The notes under the pieces: model-generated | Seen by the model: only the letters and a program-made list of their open reading frames with translations | Databases searched by the model: none | What the model was told of the DNA's origin: nothing | Shown here: piece after piece, positions 1 through 9,879 of the stretch | How positions within the stretch are numbered: position 1 is the stretch's first letter | Layout: each line of letters begins with the position of its first letter | Made by a program: the position numbers and the translations under genes | NCBI RefSeq assembly: GCF_000783395.1 | Contig: NZ_JSFK01000003.1 | Span: 535,798-599,797 of the forward strand | Reading direction: 5' to 3' | DNA length: 64,000 nucleotides | Source: Pseudomonas chlororaphis | Lineage (GTDB): Bacteria; Pseudomonadota; Gammaproteobacteria; Pseudomonadales; Pseudomonadaceae

Positions 1-17
1 CAAAGGCTCTCCGCAGT

Positions 18-479
18 TCAAACGATGGTGAACAGCGGTTGGTCGTACTCAACCGGCTGGCCGTCTTCGACGAGGATGGACTCGATCACACCGCTGGTTT
101 CAGCTTCGATGTGGTTCATCATCTTCATGGCTTCGACGATGCACAGAGTGTCGCCTTTCTTCACGGTCTGGCCGACTTCAACGAAGGACGGCGAGGTTGG
201 CGAAGATTTACGGTAGAAGGTGCCGACCATCGGCGAACGGGCAACGGTGCCGTTCAGCGCAGGGGCAGCAGCGGCAGCCGGGGCTGCGGCAGCAACCGGA
301 GCAGCTGCAACAGGTGCGGCGGCCGGAGCTTGCATCGGCGCTGGAGCATAGTACTGCTGAGCCGGGGTCTTGCTGTGACGGCTGATGCGTACGGACTCTT
401 CGCCTTCCTTGATCTCGAGCTCGTCGATGCCGGACTCTTCCAGCAATTCGATCAGTTTCTTAACTTTACGGATATCCAT
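18..479 (-). CDS. accB: Biotin carboxyl carrier protein of acetyl-CoA carboxylase
   Basis: Carries the biotin that AccC carboxylates, and delivers the carboxyl group to acetyl-CoA in the first committed step of fatty-acid synthesis (cytosol). The 153 residues show an N-terminal helical part, an Ala/Pro-rich linker (about 40-75) and a C-terminal biotinyl domain with the EAMKM motif; the biotinylated lysine is K119. Length is normal for the family. The ATG at 479 lies 48 bp downstream of aroQ, so the two are probably cotranscribed. accC would be expected just outside the left window edge. Confidence 0.97.
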   Translation of the reverse strand: MDIRKVKKLIELLEESGIDELEIKEGEESVRISRHSKTPAQQYYAPAPMQAPAAAPVAAAPVAAAAPAAAAAPALNGTVARSPMVGTFYRKSSPTSPSFVEVGQTVKKGDTLCIVEAMKMMNHIEAETSGVIESILVEDGQPVEYDQPLFTIV

Positions 480-527
480 GAATCATCAACTCCCAAGGGT
501 CGGTCAGGGGCGCTTAACGCTTGTAGT

Positions 528-980
528 TCAAGTCGTTGCCTGTGTTTCAAGCTGTTCTAGTGCAGCCTCCAGGGCCAGTCGGTAACCGCTGGCGCCAAGG
601 CCGCAGATCACTCCCACCGCTACGTCGGAGAAGTAAGAGTGATGGCGGAAAGGTTCGCGTTTGTGCACGTTGGACAAATGCACTTCGATGAATGGGATGC
701 TCACTCCCAGCAACGCGTCACGTAATGCGACACTTGTGTGCGTAAAAGCTGCTGGATTGATCAGAATGAAATCGACGCCTTCCCCGCGCGCAGCGTGGAT
801 GCGGTCGATCAATTCGTACTCGGCATTGCTTTGCAGATATAGCAGATGATGACCGGCTTCACGGGCGCGGCGCTCCAGATCCTGATTGATCTGCGTCAGG
901 GTCGTTGAACCGTAAGTGCCGGGTTCGCGGGTGCCGAGCAGGTTCAGGTTGGGGCCGTGCAGCACCAGGAGGGTTGCCAT
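528..980 (-). CDS. aroQ: Type II 3-dehydroquinate dehydratase
   Basis: Converts 3-dehydroquinate to 3-dehydroshikimate in aromatic amino-acid synthesis. The 150 residues match the small dodecameric type II class: the N-terminal [10 protein letters not shown] motif, the flexible-lid segment with catalytic Tyr in GTREPGTYG, the INPAA motif, and the [13 protein letters not shown] segment with the substrate-binding His. It is the first gene of the aroQ-accB unit. In P. aeruginosa a thiol-disulfide gene (dipZ) lies just upstream as I recall; here there is only a REP pair and the chemoreceptor gene. Confidence 0.97.
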   Translation of the reverse strand: MATLLVLHGPNLNLLGTREPGTYGSTTLTQINQDLERRAREAGHHLLYLQSNAEYELIDRIHAARGEGVDFILINPAAFTHTSVALRDALLGVSIPFIEVHLSNVHKREPFRHHSYFSDVAVGVICGLGASGYRLALEAALEQLETQATT

Positions 981-1143
981 CTGCGTAGTCCTTGTTATGA
1001 GTGAGCAATCGTCAGAACCCGGCGACTATGCCGCAAAGACTTTGTGACTGTCCAGTTCTATGCAATAGCCAGCACGATGGCCGATGTTTGCGCGAAATAT
1101 GTGACCAAGTGATTTGATCCGGTCACTTGTGGTGTCTGGACTG

Positions 1144-1219
1144 ACGCCTTCGCGAGCAAGCTCGCTCCCACAGGGGTATGCATTCCAATGTGGCAGCGAG
1201 CCTGCTCGCGAAAGCGGTC
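1144..1219. repeat. REP inverted pair, family 1 (GAGC-type)
   Basis: Two copies of the GGGAGCGAGC(C/T)TGCTCGCG-type repetitive extragenic palindrome face each other, separated by about 25 bp. The right arm reaches the 3' end of the chemoreceptor gene. The same family occurs at 14908, 35295 and 56041. Such pairs often sit at gene ends and can act as 3' mRNA stabilisers or weak terminators. Confidence 0.85.
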
Positions 1220-1221
1220 TA

Positions 1222-3168
1222 TCAGACGCGAAAGGCCTGAACGGCTGTATGCAATTGGCCGCCAAGAACCAGCAAGTTCTCACCCTGTTCGCGCCCCCGG
1301 CCGATACGCACCAGATTATCCCCACCCAACTGATGAATCCGCTCGCTGTGATCGCGAATCTCGCTGACTGCACCGCTTTGCTGCGCGGTGACATCGGCAA
1401 TGCGGATCGCCGTCTCGGAAATGGTCTGGATCGCGCCGACGATTTTATCCAGCGCACCATCCGCCGCTTGCGCCTGATTGGCCGTGGCTTCGGCGTGTTC
1501 GACCTGTGCGCGCATGCCTTCCACGGATTGTCGGGCGGCGGCTTGCAGGCCGGCAATCAAAGTTTGAATCTCGGCCGTTGCGCCAGCAGTGCGTTGTGCC
1601 AGCGAGCGCACTTCCTCGGCCACCACGGCAAAACCACGGCCCATTTCCCCGGCGCGCGCCGCTTCAATCGCCGCGTTGAGTGCCAGCAGGTTGGTCTGGT
1701 CGGCAATCGAGCGAATCACCGTCAGCACGCCGCCAATGGTCGCCGACTCTTCAGCCAGATGCTCGATCATCTGCGCGTTGCCTTGCACTTCACCGACCAA
1801 GGCATGCAGCCCGGTCAGGCTCTGGCCAATTACCGTCTGGCCATGCTCGACCGCCAGTCCGGCATGACGACTGGCATCCGCCGCCTGCTGCGCATCGCCG
1901 GCCACTTGCTGGATGGTCGCTTCAAGTTCGCCGAGGGAATCGCGGATCAGCGCGGTATCGCCAGCCTGATGTTCGGCGCCGCTGTGCAAGTCGTTGCTCA
2001 GCTCGGCGAGGGTGCGGCTGCTGCCCGCGACTTGTTCGGCATTGCCGCGAATGGTCCCGACCAGATCCACCAGATACGCACGCAAGCGATTGAGCGAGGC
2101 TTCGATGTCATGCAGTTCACGGTTGGTTTTGCCCAGATGAATGTCACGACTGAAGTCGCCCTCAGCCCAGGTTGAAAGCGCCGGCGCGAGATTGGTCAGG
2201 GTGCGCGAGAGCCGGCGCTGCAAGGTATCGATCAGCAACGCGATCAGCAGAATCAGGCCGATCATCACGCCTTGCATCAGGCGCACTTCGCCCTGAATTT
2301 GCCCGTGTTGGGCGCGTACGACGGGTTCCAGGCCGGCGATGGCCTGTTGCACGGCGGCAATTTTCTGGTGCGTCGCGTTGCTGAGCTCGGTGCGTTTCTG
2401 AATCTGGTCGCGGGTGCGCTCAAGCTCTGCCGGATAGCGTCCGAGCAGGCTGTTGAGTTCGCGTTTGAGGCCGACACCGGCGTCTTCAGCGACGGCTTTT
2501 TCGGTGTTCTCGATGCCCATCATCGCCGCGAAATCGTCGCTGCCCGATTCACTCTTGGCCACAACGCCGAGCAAGGGCAGGGCATCAATCGCTTGAGCCT
2601 GCGAGCGGATATTGGTGACTTCGCGCTCAACATCGGCCGCCAGTTCGCTGCGCCCGCTGCTGACCAGTTTGTCCCGCGCCAGTGACAGTTTGCCCAAGTG
2701 CTGCGAAGCGGCGAGCAGTGGCGCCAGATAAGCCGCATTACCGTTGGCGTAGGTGCTGAGCTGATCGAGGCTGGCGCTCAATTCGCGCTCGGCCTGCAAC
2801 AGCAAGGCCTGCGGATCACCGGCGAGTTTGCCAGCGGCGAGCAGGTCGGTCTTGCTGAACTCATCCAGGCCCGACAGGCTCGGCCGCAGGCTTTCGGCCA
2901 GCGCTGGCGGCAGTTCACCGAGTTCCTTCTGCAAGCCGTCGATGGCCTGGCTGGCGCTGCTCAGACGCAGGGCATCACCGCTGGCGAGGTAGTCCTCAAC
3001 GTTGCGCGCCACCTCGTTCTGAAATTGCTGCGACAGCCCCAGATAACGCTCCATCAACAGATACGGGCGTTCGAGGGCTTTTTGCGACCACCACAGCGTG
3101 GCGCCGAGTGCGAGGCACACGGCGACCAGCAGCAGCGTATTGAGATTGGTGAGCAACTTCAGGCGCAT
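1222..3168 (-). CDS. ctpL: Methyl-accepting chemotaxis protein, CtpL-like
   Basis: Membrane chemoreceptor feeding CheA/CheW. From the ATG at 3168 it has 648 residues: TM1 about 9-27, a long all-helical periplasmic sensor of about 270 residues, TM2 about 298-316, HAMP, then the signalling domain with the conserved hairpin segment [23 protein letters not shown] four codons upstream (3180) is possible but less likely. The large helical sensor and the position beside gcbA match P. aeruginosa PA4844 (CtpL), reported to mediate phosphate taxis through a helical bimodular sensor domain. Ligand identity here is inferred from synteny only. Confidence 0.85.
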   Translation of the reverse strand: MRLKLLTNLNTLLLVAVCLALGATLWWSQKALERPYLLMERYLGLSQQFQNEVARNVEDYLASGDALRLSSASQAIDGLQKELGELPPALAESLRPSLSGLDEFSKTDLLAAGKLAGDPQALLLQAERELSASLDQLSTYANGNAAYLAPLLAASQHLGKLSLARDKLVSSGRSELAADVEREVTNIRSQAQAIDALPLLGVVAKSESGSDDFAAMMGIENTEKAVAEDAGVGLKRELNSLLGRYPAELERTRDQIQKRTELSNATHQKIAAVQQAIAGLEPVVRAQHGQIQGEVRLMQGVMIGLILLIALLIDTLQRRLSRTLTNLAPALSTWAEGDFSRDIHLGKTNRELHDIEASLNRLRAYLVDLVGTIRGNAEQVAGSSRTLAELSNDLHSGAEHQAGDTALIRDSLGELEATIQQVAGDAQQAADASRHAGLAVEHGQTVIGQSLTGLHALVGEVQGNAQMIEHLAEESATIGGVLTVIRSIADQTNLLALNAAIEAARAGEMGRGFAVVAEEVRSLAQRTAGATAEIQTLIAGLQAAARQSVEGMRAQVEHAEATANQAQAADGALDKIVGAIQTISETAIRIADVTAQQSGAVSEIRDHSERIHQLGGDNLVRIGRGREQGENLLVLGGQLHTAVQAFRV

Positions 3169-3219
3169 GACGGCTACCAACGGCAGAAATGGTAAGCGCC
3201 TGAATTTATTGCGGTTCTG

Positions 3220-4890
3220 TTACAGGGTTATGACCGAATCAGTGGAATCCGATGAAAAAGTGGCACTTTGCTTTGAGTCGCGCGCAGTCTGCACGCGATT
3301 GCGCCCTGCACCCTTGGCGCGGTACAGCGCTTCGTCGGCCTGACTGGCCATCATCAGGCTGTCGCAGTCGTCGTGCATTTCCACCACGCCGGCGCTGAAG
3401 GTGCACCACAAATCCTGCGGCTGTGCCGGGTAATGGATTTCGGCGAAGCGCTGGCGTATCTCGTCAAGCACTTTGTGCGCCGCTTCTATATCCGTGTCGG
3501 GCATGACGATGGCGAACTCTTCGCCACCGTAACGGCCAATGAAATCGGTTTTGCGCAAACGCTGCTTGAGAAACAGCGCCAGGCTCTTGATCACGCGGTC
3601 GCCCATCGGGTGGCCGTGGCTGTCGTTGACCCGTTTGAAGTGGTCGATGTCGAGCATGGCAAAACTCAGCGGCTTGTTCTCGCGACGGGCGCGGAACGAG
3701 CAGTCTTCGAGCAATTGCAGAATATGCGTGTGGTTGTACAGACCGGTGAGGCTGTCGCGGACCATCCGCGCTTTCAGATTGCGCGCGCGGGCGGCGCGGT
3801 TGCGCACGGTGGTGATCAGGTGACGCGGCTTGATCGGTTTGGTCAGGAAGTCATCGCCGCCCTCGCTCATGGCGTCGAGCTGCTTGTCCAGATCGTCTTC
3901 GGCCGACAGGTAAATGATCGGTACGCTGACATAACGGTCGTTGTGGCGAATCACCTTGGCCAGCTCAGTGCCGGTGCAGGCCGGCATGTACATGTCGAGA
4001 ATGATCAGATCCGGTTGGAAATCCGCCAGTTCGGCCATCGCCTGAATCGGTTCGATCAGCGTGCGCGTGACGATCCCGGCGCTGTTGAGCAGGCGCTCGG
4101 TGTGCAAGGCCTGCGCGCGCGAGTCGTCGATGATCAACACTTTATAAGGTTCGTACTGGGCGACGCAGGTGAGGACTTCGATCTTCTCCAGCAAGCTCGA
4201 CGCTTCGAGGGTGCCGGTGAGGAATTCCTGGCCACCGGCGCGTACGGCGGCGAGCCGTGTCGGCGTGTCGGTTTCGTGCAGACTGAAGAACAGCAGCGGC
4301 AGCGGCTCTTCCAGCCCGACCTGGGCTTCGGCGGCGAGCTTCAGGCCGATGCCGGCGCCGCTGAAGTCCACGTCCATGACGATCGCCGCTGGCAAGCGCT
4401 CGACCATCGATGAGCGAAACGCCGAAACACTGTCCAGGGCCTGCGCGCTGAGACCAAAAAATTCCAGTTGTTTGGCCAATCGTTCCGCGCGGTCGTGATC
4501 CTGCAACATCACGTAGATCGGTTTGCGCAGTGGCGGCAGGAAGGTCTGGTCGAGTTGATCTCCATGGCGCAGGCCGGTGCGCGACAAACGCTGCATCAAG
4601 CGATTGAGGTCGGTGATCAGGCCGCTGCTGAGGCGGCCGCGATTGGCGTCCACCGCTTCCAGCGACTGGCTGATGTGGCGTGCAAGCTGGGTATGTTCCG
4701 GCTGTTCGAAACGCTCGGCAAAACGCAGCAGGCGCAGGTTGGCCTCGCTCAGTTCGGCGAGGTCGACAGTGGACCACTCACTGCGTTGCAGGCGCTGCCA
4801 TATCTCAAGAATCTGACGTGCCTGATGAATTACCCGCTGGGCAAAGTGGTGCTTGAGACGCTCACGGCTGGGGTCTTCTGGCTCGGTCAT
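3220..4890 (-). CDS. gcbA: GcbA-like response regulator diguanylate cyclase
   Basis: Predicted to make cyclic-di-GMP from two GTP. The 556 residues contain an N-terminal helical segment (about 1-115), a receiver domain (about 123-245, Asp173), a second receiver (about 249-365, phospho-acceptor Asp299, Lys351) and a GGDEF domain (about 370-535). The active-site motif is GGEEF at 455-459 and an inhibitory RxxD site is RKTD at 446-449, so both catalysis and product feedback look intact. Synteny matches P. aeruginosa PA4843 and P. fluorescens GcbA, which affect swimming and surface attachment. ATG at 4890 follows an AGGA. Confidence 0.9.
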   Translation of the reverse strand: MTEPEDPSRERLKHHFAQRVIHQARQILEIWQRLQRSEWSTVDLAELSEANLRLLRFAERFEQPEHTQLARHISQSLEAVDANRGRLSSGLITDLNRLMQRLSRTGLRHGDQLDQTFLPPLRKPIYVMLQDHDRAERLAKQLEFFGLSAQALDSVSAFRSSMVERLPAAIVMDVDFSGAGIGLKLAAEAQVGLEEPLPLLFFSLHETDTPTRLAAVRAGGQEFLTGTLEASSLLEKIEVLTCVAQYEPYKVLIIDDSRAQALHTERLLNSAGIVTRTLIEPIQAMAELADFQPDLIILDMYMPACTGTELAKVIRHNDRYVSVPIIYLSAEDDLDKQLDAMSEGGDDFLTKPIKPRHLITTVRNRAARARNLKARMVRDSLTGLYNHTHILQLLEDCSFRARRENKPLSFAMLDIDHFKRVNDSHGHPMGDRVIKSLALFLKQRLRKTDFIGRYGGEEFAIVMPDTDIEAAHKVLDEIRQRFAEIHYPAQPQDLWCTFSAGVVEMHDDCDSLMMASQADEALYRAKGAGRNRVQTARDSKQSATFSSDSTDSVITL

Positions 4891-5325
4891 ATCCTGACTA
4901 CTAGTTAGGCTGCATGCTGAGATCGACTGGTGGCTCTATGCTAGCACCTCTTTTCCCTTACACGAGTGTCGTACGTCAATAATCTGCAGTGCGTCACCAT
5001 TCAGTTTCTGACCAGGCGGTTTTGTTTTTGACCTTGACGTCGCTCAAACCCCCGCGAGCCGGGCGCTCCCTGAGTAAGCAGGGTGTTCGGGAGGCGTTAC
5101 CTGTCGCGACCTTATCCGCACCGTGAATAAGCTTTGCGATGGTTTTCAATGCCCTGCAAGCCGATTGGCTGAGTGGCGGGCATCGGGGATTCCCTTAGTG
5201 AGCGTCGAAGCGTCATTCCTGCACATGATTTGCGGCTTATCGTTACACGCGGGTGCCCGGCCTTGGCACGTTGTTGTATGGTTGTGGTCGAACCGTTGAA
5301 CCCAAGTGATTGAAAGGATATCGCC
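4891..5325. other. Divergent intergenic region between gcbA and the DUF2333 gene
   Basis: 435 bp separate the divergent starts, so both promoters should lie here. Short reading frames on either strand have no ribosome-binding site or recognisable similarity. A clear ribosome-binding site (AAAGGA, 5313-5318) precedes the DUF2333 start. I see no riboswitch, RNA gene or repeat. Confidence 0.6.
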
Positions 5326-6393
5326 ATGCTGGACTGGAAAAACCGCGCGGGCAGCGCGCCCGAACGTGCCGCCGAGCCCAAGTCGGCCGCCCGCAGCTAT
5401 GTCGGTGGGGTGCTGTTCAGCCGAGCTTTGGCTACGCTGATCGGCCTCTATCTGCTGGTGACCATTGGCCTGGGCTGGTACTGGAGCCAGGAACCGGCGC
5501 TGTTTCCGGTCGCACAAAACGCTCAAGTGGCGGCGGAGAAAGAAGGCAAGCAGATGGTGATCGGCTACACCACCGTCGAAACCCTGAAGACCGTCGCCGG
5601 CACCTTGCTAAACAAGCCGGGCGGCTACATTTCCAACGACCGCTTCCCGCCAGGCTTGTGGATGGACAACACGCCAAGCTGGGAGTACGGCGTGCTGGTT
5701 CAGGTGCGTGACCTGACCCGTGCCCTGCGTAAAGACTTTGCCCGTTCGCAGTCGCAGTCGGCGGAAGATGCCGATCTGGCCAAGGCCGAGCCGCGTTTCA
5801 ACTTCGACAACAAGAGCTGGATTCTCCCTTCCAGCGAGTCCGAGTATCAGGAAGGCATCAACTCGCTGAGCCGTTATCAGGCGCGCCTGTCCGATCCAAC
5901 CCAGAAAAACGCGCTGTTCTATGCCCGCGCCGACAACCTGAACAACTGGCTCGGCGATGTCGGCACTCGTCTCGGTTCGCTGTCGCAACGCCTGTCGGCC
6001 AGCGTCGGCCGGGTCAAACTCAATACCGCGCTGAAAACCGAAGTGCCGGCGATCGGCGAAGTGCCACAGGTTGACGAAGAAGTCGTCGAGACCCCGTGGA
6101 TGCAGATCGACAACGTGTTCTACGAAGCACGCGGTCAGGCCTGGGCACTCTCGCACCTGTTGCGCGCCATCGAAGTCGACTTCGCCGATGTCCTGGCGAA
6201 GAAGAACGCCACCGTCAGCGTGCGTCAGATCATCCGTGAACTGGAAGCCTCGCAGGAACCGGTTTGGAGTCCTATGATTCTTAACGGTAGCGGCTTCGGC
6301 GTGCTGGCCAACCACTCGCTGGTCATGGCCAACTATATTTCCCGGGCCAACGCCGCTGTGATCGATTTGCGTCAACTGCTCAATCAGGGCTGA
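5326..6393 (+). CDS. DUF2333 family membrane-anchored protein
   Basis: 355 residues with one N-terminal transmembrane segment (about 36-55) and a long soluble, probably periplasmic, domain with charged helices. The family is of unknown function and conserved in pseudomonads next to a NUDIX hydrolase and yciH, as here. ATG with AAAGGA 8 bases upstream. It ends 3 bp before the NUDIX gene, so the two are very probably cotranscribed. Confidence 0.88.
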   Translation: MLDWKNRAGSAPERAAEPKSAARSYVGGVLFSRALATLIGLYLLVTIGLGWYWSQEPALFPVAQNAQVAAEKEGKQMVIGYTTVETLKTVAGTLLNKPGGYISNDRFPPGLWMDNTPSWEYGVLVQVRDLTRALRKDFARSQSQSAEDADLAKAEPRFNFDNKSWILPSSESEYQEGINSLSRYQARLSDPTQKNALFYARADNLNNWLGDVGTRLGSLSQRLSASVGRVKLNTALKTEVPAIGEVPQVDEEVVETPWMQIDNVFYEARGQAWALSHLLRAIEVDFADVLAKKNATVSVRQIIRELEASQEPVWSPMILNGSGFGVLANHSLVMANYISRANAAVIDLRQLLNQG

Positions 6394-6396
6394 TTC

Positions 6397-6954
6397 ATGA
6401 GCCAGAACGCCAAAGAGGCGGCCCATCGCGCCGCCTCCGATGCCGAACAGATCGCCTGGGTCGACGAGCAGGACAACCTGCTCGGCGCTCTGGTGCGCGC
6501 CGATCTGCGCGAGCGCGGGCTGATCGGTCGAGGCACCTACATCATGTTGTTCAATTCCGCCGGTGAGCTGTGTGTGCATCGGCGTACGTTGAGCAAGGCG
6601 ATTTACCCCGGTTACTGGGACGTCGCGGCGGGCGGCATGGTGCAGGCGAATGAGACCTACGCCGAGTCGGCGGCCCGCGAGCTGGAGGAAGAGCTGGGCG
6701 TCAGCGGTGTCGAGCTGACTGCCCATGACCATTTCTACTTCGAAGACACCGGCAATCGTCTGTGGTGTTCAGCGTTTTCCGCTGTGTGGGACGGTCCGCT
6801 CAAACTGCAGCCTGAAGAAGTCCTCGAAGCACGCTTTATTCCGGTCGGGCAGGTCATGCAGGAAATCCAGGAAAAGCCTTATTGCCCGGACTCTCTGGCC
6901 GCGTTGAAGCGCTATCTGAAGGCGCAGCAAAGCGACGTCGCAAAGAACACATGA
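6397..6954 (+). CDS. NUDIX hydrolase
   Basis: Predicted to cleave a nucleoside-diphosphate-linked substrate. The 185 residues hold an exact Nudix box: a Gly, five residues, Glu, seven residues, then REL-EEE-LGV (about 88-110), the Mg2+-binding catalytic helix. The N-terminal WVDEQDNLLG with later RGTYIMLFN resembles the YfcD/IPP-isomerase-like branch of the family, but substrate cannot be assigned. It lies 3 bp after the DUF2333 gene. Confidence 0.92.
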   Translation: MSQNAKEAAHRAASDAEQIAWVDEQDNLLGALVRADLRERGLIGRGTYIMLFNSAGELCVHRRTLSKAIYPGYWDVAAGGMVQANETYAESAARELEEELGVSGVELTAHDHFYFEDTGNRLWCSAFSAVWDGPLKLQPEEVLEARFIPVGQVMQEIQEKPYCPDSLAALKRYLKAQQSDVAKNT

Positions 6955-7141
6955 ATTGGCGCCGATTGGCACTTAGCAAGTCGCATTTTTGCCGTTACAC
7001 TGCGCGACCTTTTCAAGCTGCACCGTCCTGCTTTTATTGAAGCATCGGCGCAGTAGCGCTGCCCCTGCCTGAGTGGGGCTTCGCGGTCGCTGACCTTGCC
7101 CAAGGTTGCGATCAGTCTTTGTCCTCCCGAGAGGATTGCCG

Positions 7142-7513
7142 GTGGCCAAAAAAGCCGCATCCTTCGCCGCCCTTGGTGGCCTGGTATTTTCCACCGACGC
7201 AGGTCGTCATTGCCCGGAATGCAGCAAGCCGGTAGACGCCTGTATCTGCAAACAAACGGTGATCCCGGCCGGCGACGGCATTGCCCGCGTGCGACGCGAG
7301 AGCAAGGGCCGTGGCGGCAAGACGGTGACCACCATCACCGGCGTGCCCCTGGCTGAAGACGCGCTCAAAGAGTTGGCGACAACGTTGAAGAAACGTTGCG
7401 GCACTGGCGGGGCGTTGAAAGACGGCATCATCGAAATCCAGGGCGATCATGTCGAGCTACTCTTGGCTGAGCTGATCAAGCACGGTTTCAAAGCGAAGAA
7501 GTCCGGCGGCTAG
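7142..7513 (+). CDS. yciH: YciH/SUI1 family translation factor homologue
   Basis: eIF1-like protein, thought to bind the 30S subunit and influence start-codon fidelity. I place the start at a GTG (7142) because GAGAGGA lies 7-10 bases upstream and the encoded MAKKAAS matches the family N-terminus; this gives 123 residues. The SUI1 core (about 45-123, with GVPLAED, KKRCGTGG and IEIQGD) is intact. Residues 24-36 contain four cysteines (HCPEC and CIC), a possible zinc site that I do not recall in E. coli YciH. Confidence 0.92.
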   Translation: MAKKAASFAALGGLVFSTDAGRHCPECSKPVDACICKQTVIPAGDGIARVRRESKGRGGKTVTTITGVPLAEDALKELATTLKKRCGTGGALKDGIIEIQGDHVELLLAELIKHGFKAKKSGG

Positions 7514-7517
7514 CAGC

Positions 7518-7654
7518 CTCTGTGAAATCCATCTGCGGCTTGATCCGGCGCTGAAACACTTCAGATCCGGCGTCGTCTCCATGGTTTTCACAGAGCCTGT
7601 TCATGACCGGTTTCTAAACTCCACGCGGTCAGCGCGGTCTACCGCCGCGCTGAC
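7518..7654. promoter_or_regulatory. Structured spacer before speA
   Basis: Between yciH and speA lie two dyads. CTCTGTGAAA (7518-7527) pairs with TTTCACAGAG (7586-7595), enclosing a small CTGAA/TTCAG hairpin. A second perfect 10-bp stem, GTCAGCGCGG with CCGCGCTGAC (7628-7654, 7-nt loop), follows. Neither is followed by a proper T-run. They could form a weak terminator for yciH or a structured speA leader; function is unproven. Confidence 0.4.
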
Positions 7655-7732
7655 GAACCGTCATTTTCATTCTTTAGACTGCGCCGGCCTGAGATCAGGC
7701 GACGCACTATGACTTCTTTATAGGGGACTTCG

Positions 7733-9646
7733 ATGTCCGTACGACGCACACGCAAAGACGATGGCAGCCAATGGACAGTTGCGGACAGCCGCAGTGTTTA
7801 CGGGATCCGCCATTGGGGGGCCGGGTATTTCGCGATCAATGACGCCGGTCGCGTCGAAGTTCGTCCGAACGGCCCGAGCAGCTCGCCTATCGACCTGTTC
7901 GAGCAAGTCGACCAACTGCGCAAAAGCGGTTTGTCCTTGCCGTTGCTGGTTCGTTTCCCCGACATCCTGCAAGACCGTGTACGCCAGCTGACCGGTGCCT
8001 TCGATTCGAACATCGAGCGCCTGGAATACCAGAGCAAGTACACCGCGCTGTACCCGATCAAGGTTAACCAGCAGGAAGCGGTGATCGAAAACATCATCGC
8101 CACCCAGGACGTTTCCATCGGCCTGGAAGCCGGCTCCAAGCCTGAACTGCTGGCCGTACTGGCACTGGCGCCGAAGGGCGGCACCATCGTTTGCAACGGT
8201 TACAAGGACCGCGAGTTCATCCGTCTGGCGCTGATGGGCCAGAAGCTTGGCCACAACGTCTTCATCGTCATCGAGAAAGAATCCGAAGTCGGTCTGGTGA
8301 TCGAAGAAGCCGCCTCGCTAAAGGTCAAGCCACAGGTCGGTCTGCGCGTGCGCCTGTCGTCGCTGGCGTCGTCGAAATGGGCGGACACCGGTGGCGAGAA
8401 ATCCAAATTCGGTCTGTCGGCCGCGCAACTGCTGTCGGTGGTCGAGCGCTTCCGCGCTGCCGGTCTCGATCAGGGCATCCGTCTGCTGCACTTCCACATG
8501 GGTTCGCAGATTGCCAACCTGGCTGACTATCAGCACGGCTTCAAGGAAGCGATCCGTTACTACGGCGAGCTGCGCAACCTCGGTCTGCCGGTCGATCACA
8601 TCGACGTCGGTGGCGGTCTGGGTGTCGACTACGACGGCACGCACTCGCGCAATGCCAGTTCGATCAACTACGACATGGACGATTACGCCGGTGTCGTGGT
8701 CGGCATGCTCAAGGAATTCTGCGACGCGCAGAGCCTGCCGCATCCGCACATCTTCTCCGAGAGCGGCCGTTCGCTGACCGCGCACCACGCGATGCTGGTG
8801 GTGCAGGTGACCGACGTCGAGAAGCACAACGACGAAATCCCGCAGATCGAAAACAAGGAGTCGCTGCCGGAAACCGTGCAGTGGCTGGTTGACCTGCTCG
8901 GCCCGACCGACATCGAAATGGTCACCGAAACCTACTGGCGCGCCACGCACTACATGAGCGACGTGGCCGCCCAGTACGCCGACGGCAAACTGACCCTGGC
9001 CGAAAAAGCCCTGGCCGAGCAGTGCTACTTCGCGGTGTGCCGTCGCCTGCACAACTCGCTGAAGGCCCGTCAGCGTTCGCACCGTCAGGTGCTCGACGAG
9101 CTCAACGACAAGCTGGCCGACAAGTACATCTGCAACTTCTCGGTATTCCAGAGTCTGCCGGACACCTGGGCAATCGACCAGGTGCTGCCGATCATCCCGC
9201 TGCACCGTCTCGACGAAGAGCCGCTGCGCCGCGCGGTGCTGCAGGATCTGACCTGCGACTCCGACGGCAAGATCAACCAGTACGTCGACGAGCAGAGCAT
9301 CGAAACCAGCCTGCCTGTGCACGGTTTGAATGAAGGCGAAGACTACCTGTTGGGCGTGTTCCTCGTTGGCGCCTATCAGGAAATCCTCGGCGACATGCAC
9401 AACCTGTTCGGTGACACCGATTCGGTGAACATCTACCAGAACGCCGATGGCAGCGTGTACCACGCCGGCATCGAGACCCACGACACCATCGAAGACATGC
9501 TGCGTTACGTGCACTTGTCGCCGGAAGAACTGATGACGCACTACCGCGACAAGTGCGCCAGTGCCCGCATCAGTGCCAGCGAGCGTACGCAATTTCTCGA
9601 TGCCTTGCGTCTGGGCCTGACCCGCTCCTCCTACCTGTCTTCCTGA
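7733..9646 (+). CDS. speA: Biosynthetic arginine decarboxylase
   Basis: PLP enzyme converting arginine to agmatine for putrescine/spermidine synthesis. The 637 residues match the family length. The PLP lysine lies in YPIKVNQ (K110), the glycine-rich phosphate-binding motif is [12 protein letters not shown], and the C-terminal barrel is complete ([11 protein letters not shown]). ATG at 7733 follows TAGGGGA. It is preceded by a 219-bp spacer with dyad structures and followed by the vgrG block. Confidence 0.98.
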   Translation: MSVRRTRKDDGSQWTVADSRSVYGIRHWGAGYFAINDAGRVEVRPNGPSSSPIDLFEQVDQLRKSGLSLPLLVRFPDILQDRVRQLTGAFDSNIERLEYQSKYTALYPIKVNQQEAVIENIIATQDVSIGLEAGSKPELLAVLALAPKGGTIVCNGYKDREFIRLALMGQKLGHNVFIVIEKESEVGLVIEEAASLKVKPQVGLRVRLSSLASSKWADTGGEKSKFGLSAAQLLSVVERFRAAGLDQGIRLLHFHMGSQIANLADYQHGFKEAIRYYGELRNLGLPVDHIDVGGGLGVDYDGTHSRNASSINYDMDDYAGVVVGMLKEFCDAQSLPHPHIFSESGRSLTAHHAMLVVQVTDVEKHNDEIPQIENKESLPETVQWLVDLLGPTDIEMVTETYWRATHYMSDVAAQYADGKLTLAEKALAEQCYFAVCRRLHNSLKARQRSHRQVLDELNDKLADKYICNFSVFQSLPDTWAIDQVLPIIPLHRLDEEPLRRAVLQDLTCDSDGKINQYVDEQSIETSLPVHGLNEGEDYLLGVFLVGAYQEILGDMHNLFGDTDSVNIYQNADGSVYHAGIETHDTIEDMLRYVHLSPEELMTHYRDKCASARISASERTQFLDALRLGLTRSSYLSS

Positions 9647-9879
9647 GGTCAGGTGGCGATCTCGCCGGGTTGTCTGAATTTTTCCTGAAGGTGGTGGAAA
9701 ATTCGGATGATTCGGTGGGATATCTCCCAAAATCTTCGCGAAAGGCTTGGCATTCCCGGCCAGAAAAGTCATCCGGTCTGCTTTTCGCGTAGGTCATTTC
9801 CTAAGTTGTACTTCAGCTCTCTACTCGGCCATGGCTCTCGGCGAGAATCCCCGGCCGCCCCTCCTGTAGAGATCCGCCC

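Noticed and set aside
1026..1556. A 176-codon frame overlapping the 3' end of the chemoreceptor gene and the REP pair
   Set aside because: It reads through the REP element and overlaps the chemoreceptor signalling domain in another frame; no motif supports it.
4891..5325. A riboswitch or small gene in the 435-bp gap before DUF2333
   Set aside because: No conserved aptamer core, terminator hairpin or ribosome-binding site plus frame could be recognised; the overlapping short frames look like shadows.
8318..9772. A 484-codon open frame antisense to speA
   Set aside because: The sense strand encodes a full, motif-complete arginine decarboxylase. The antisense frame is His/Val-rich composition typical of codon-bias shadows.
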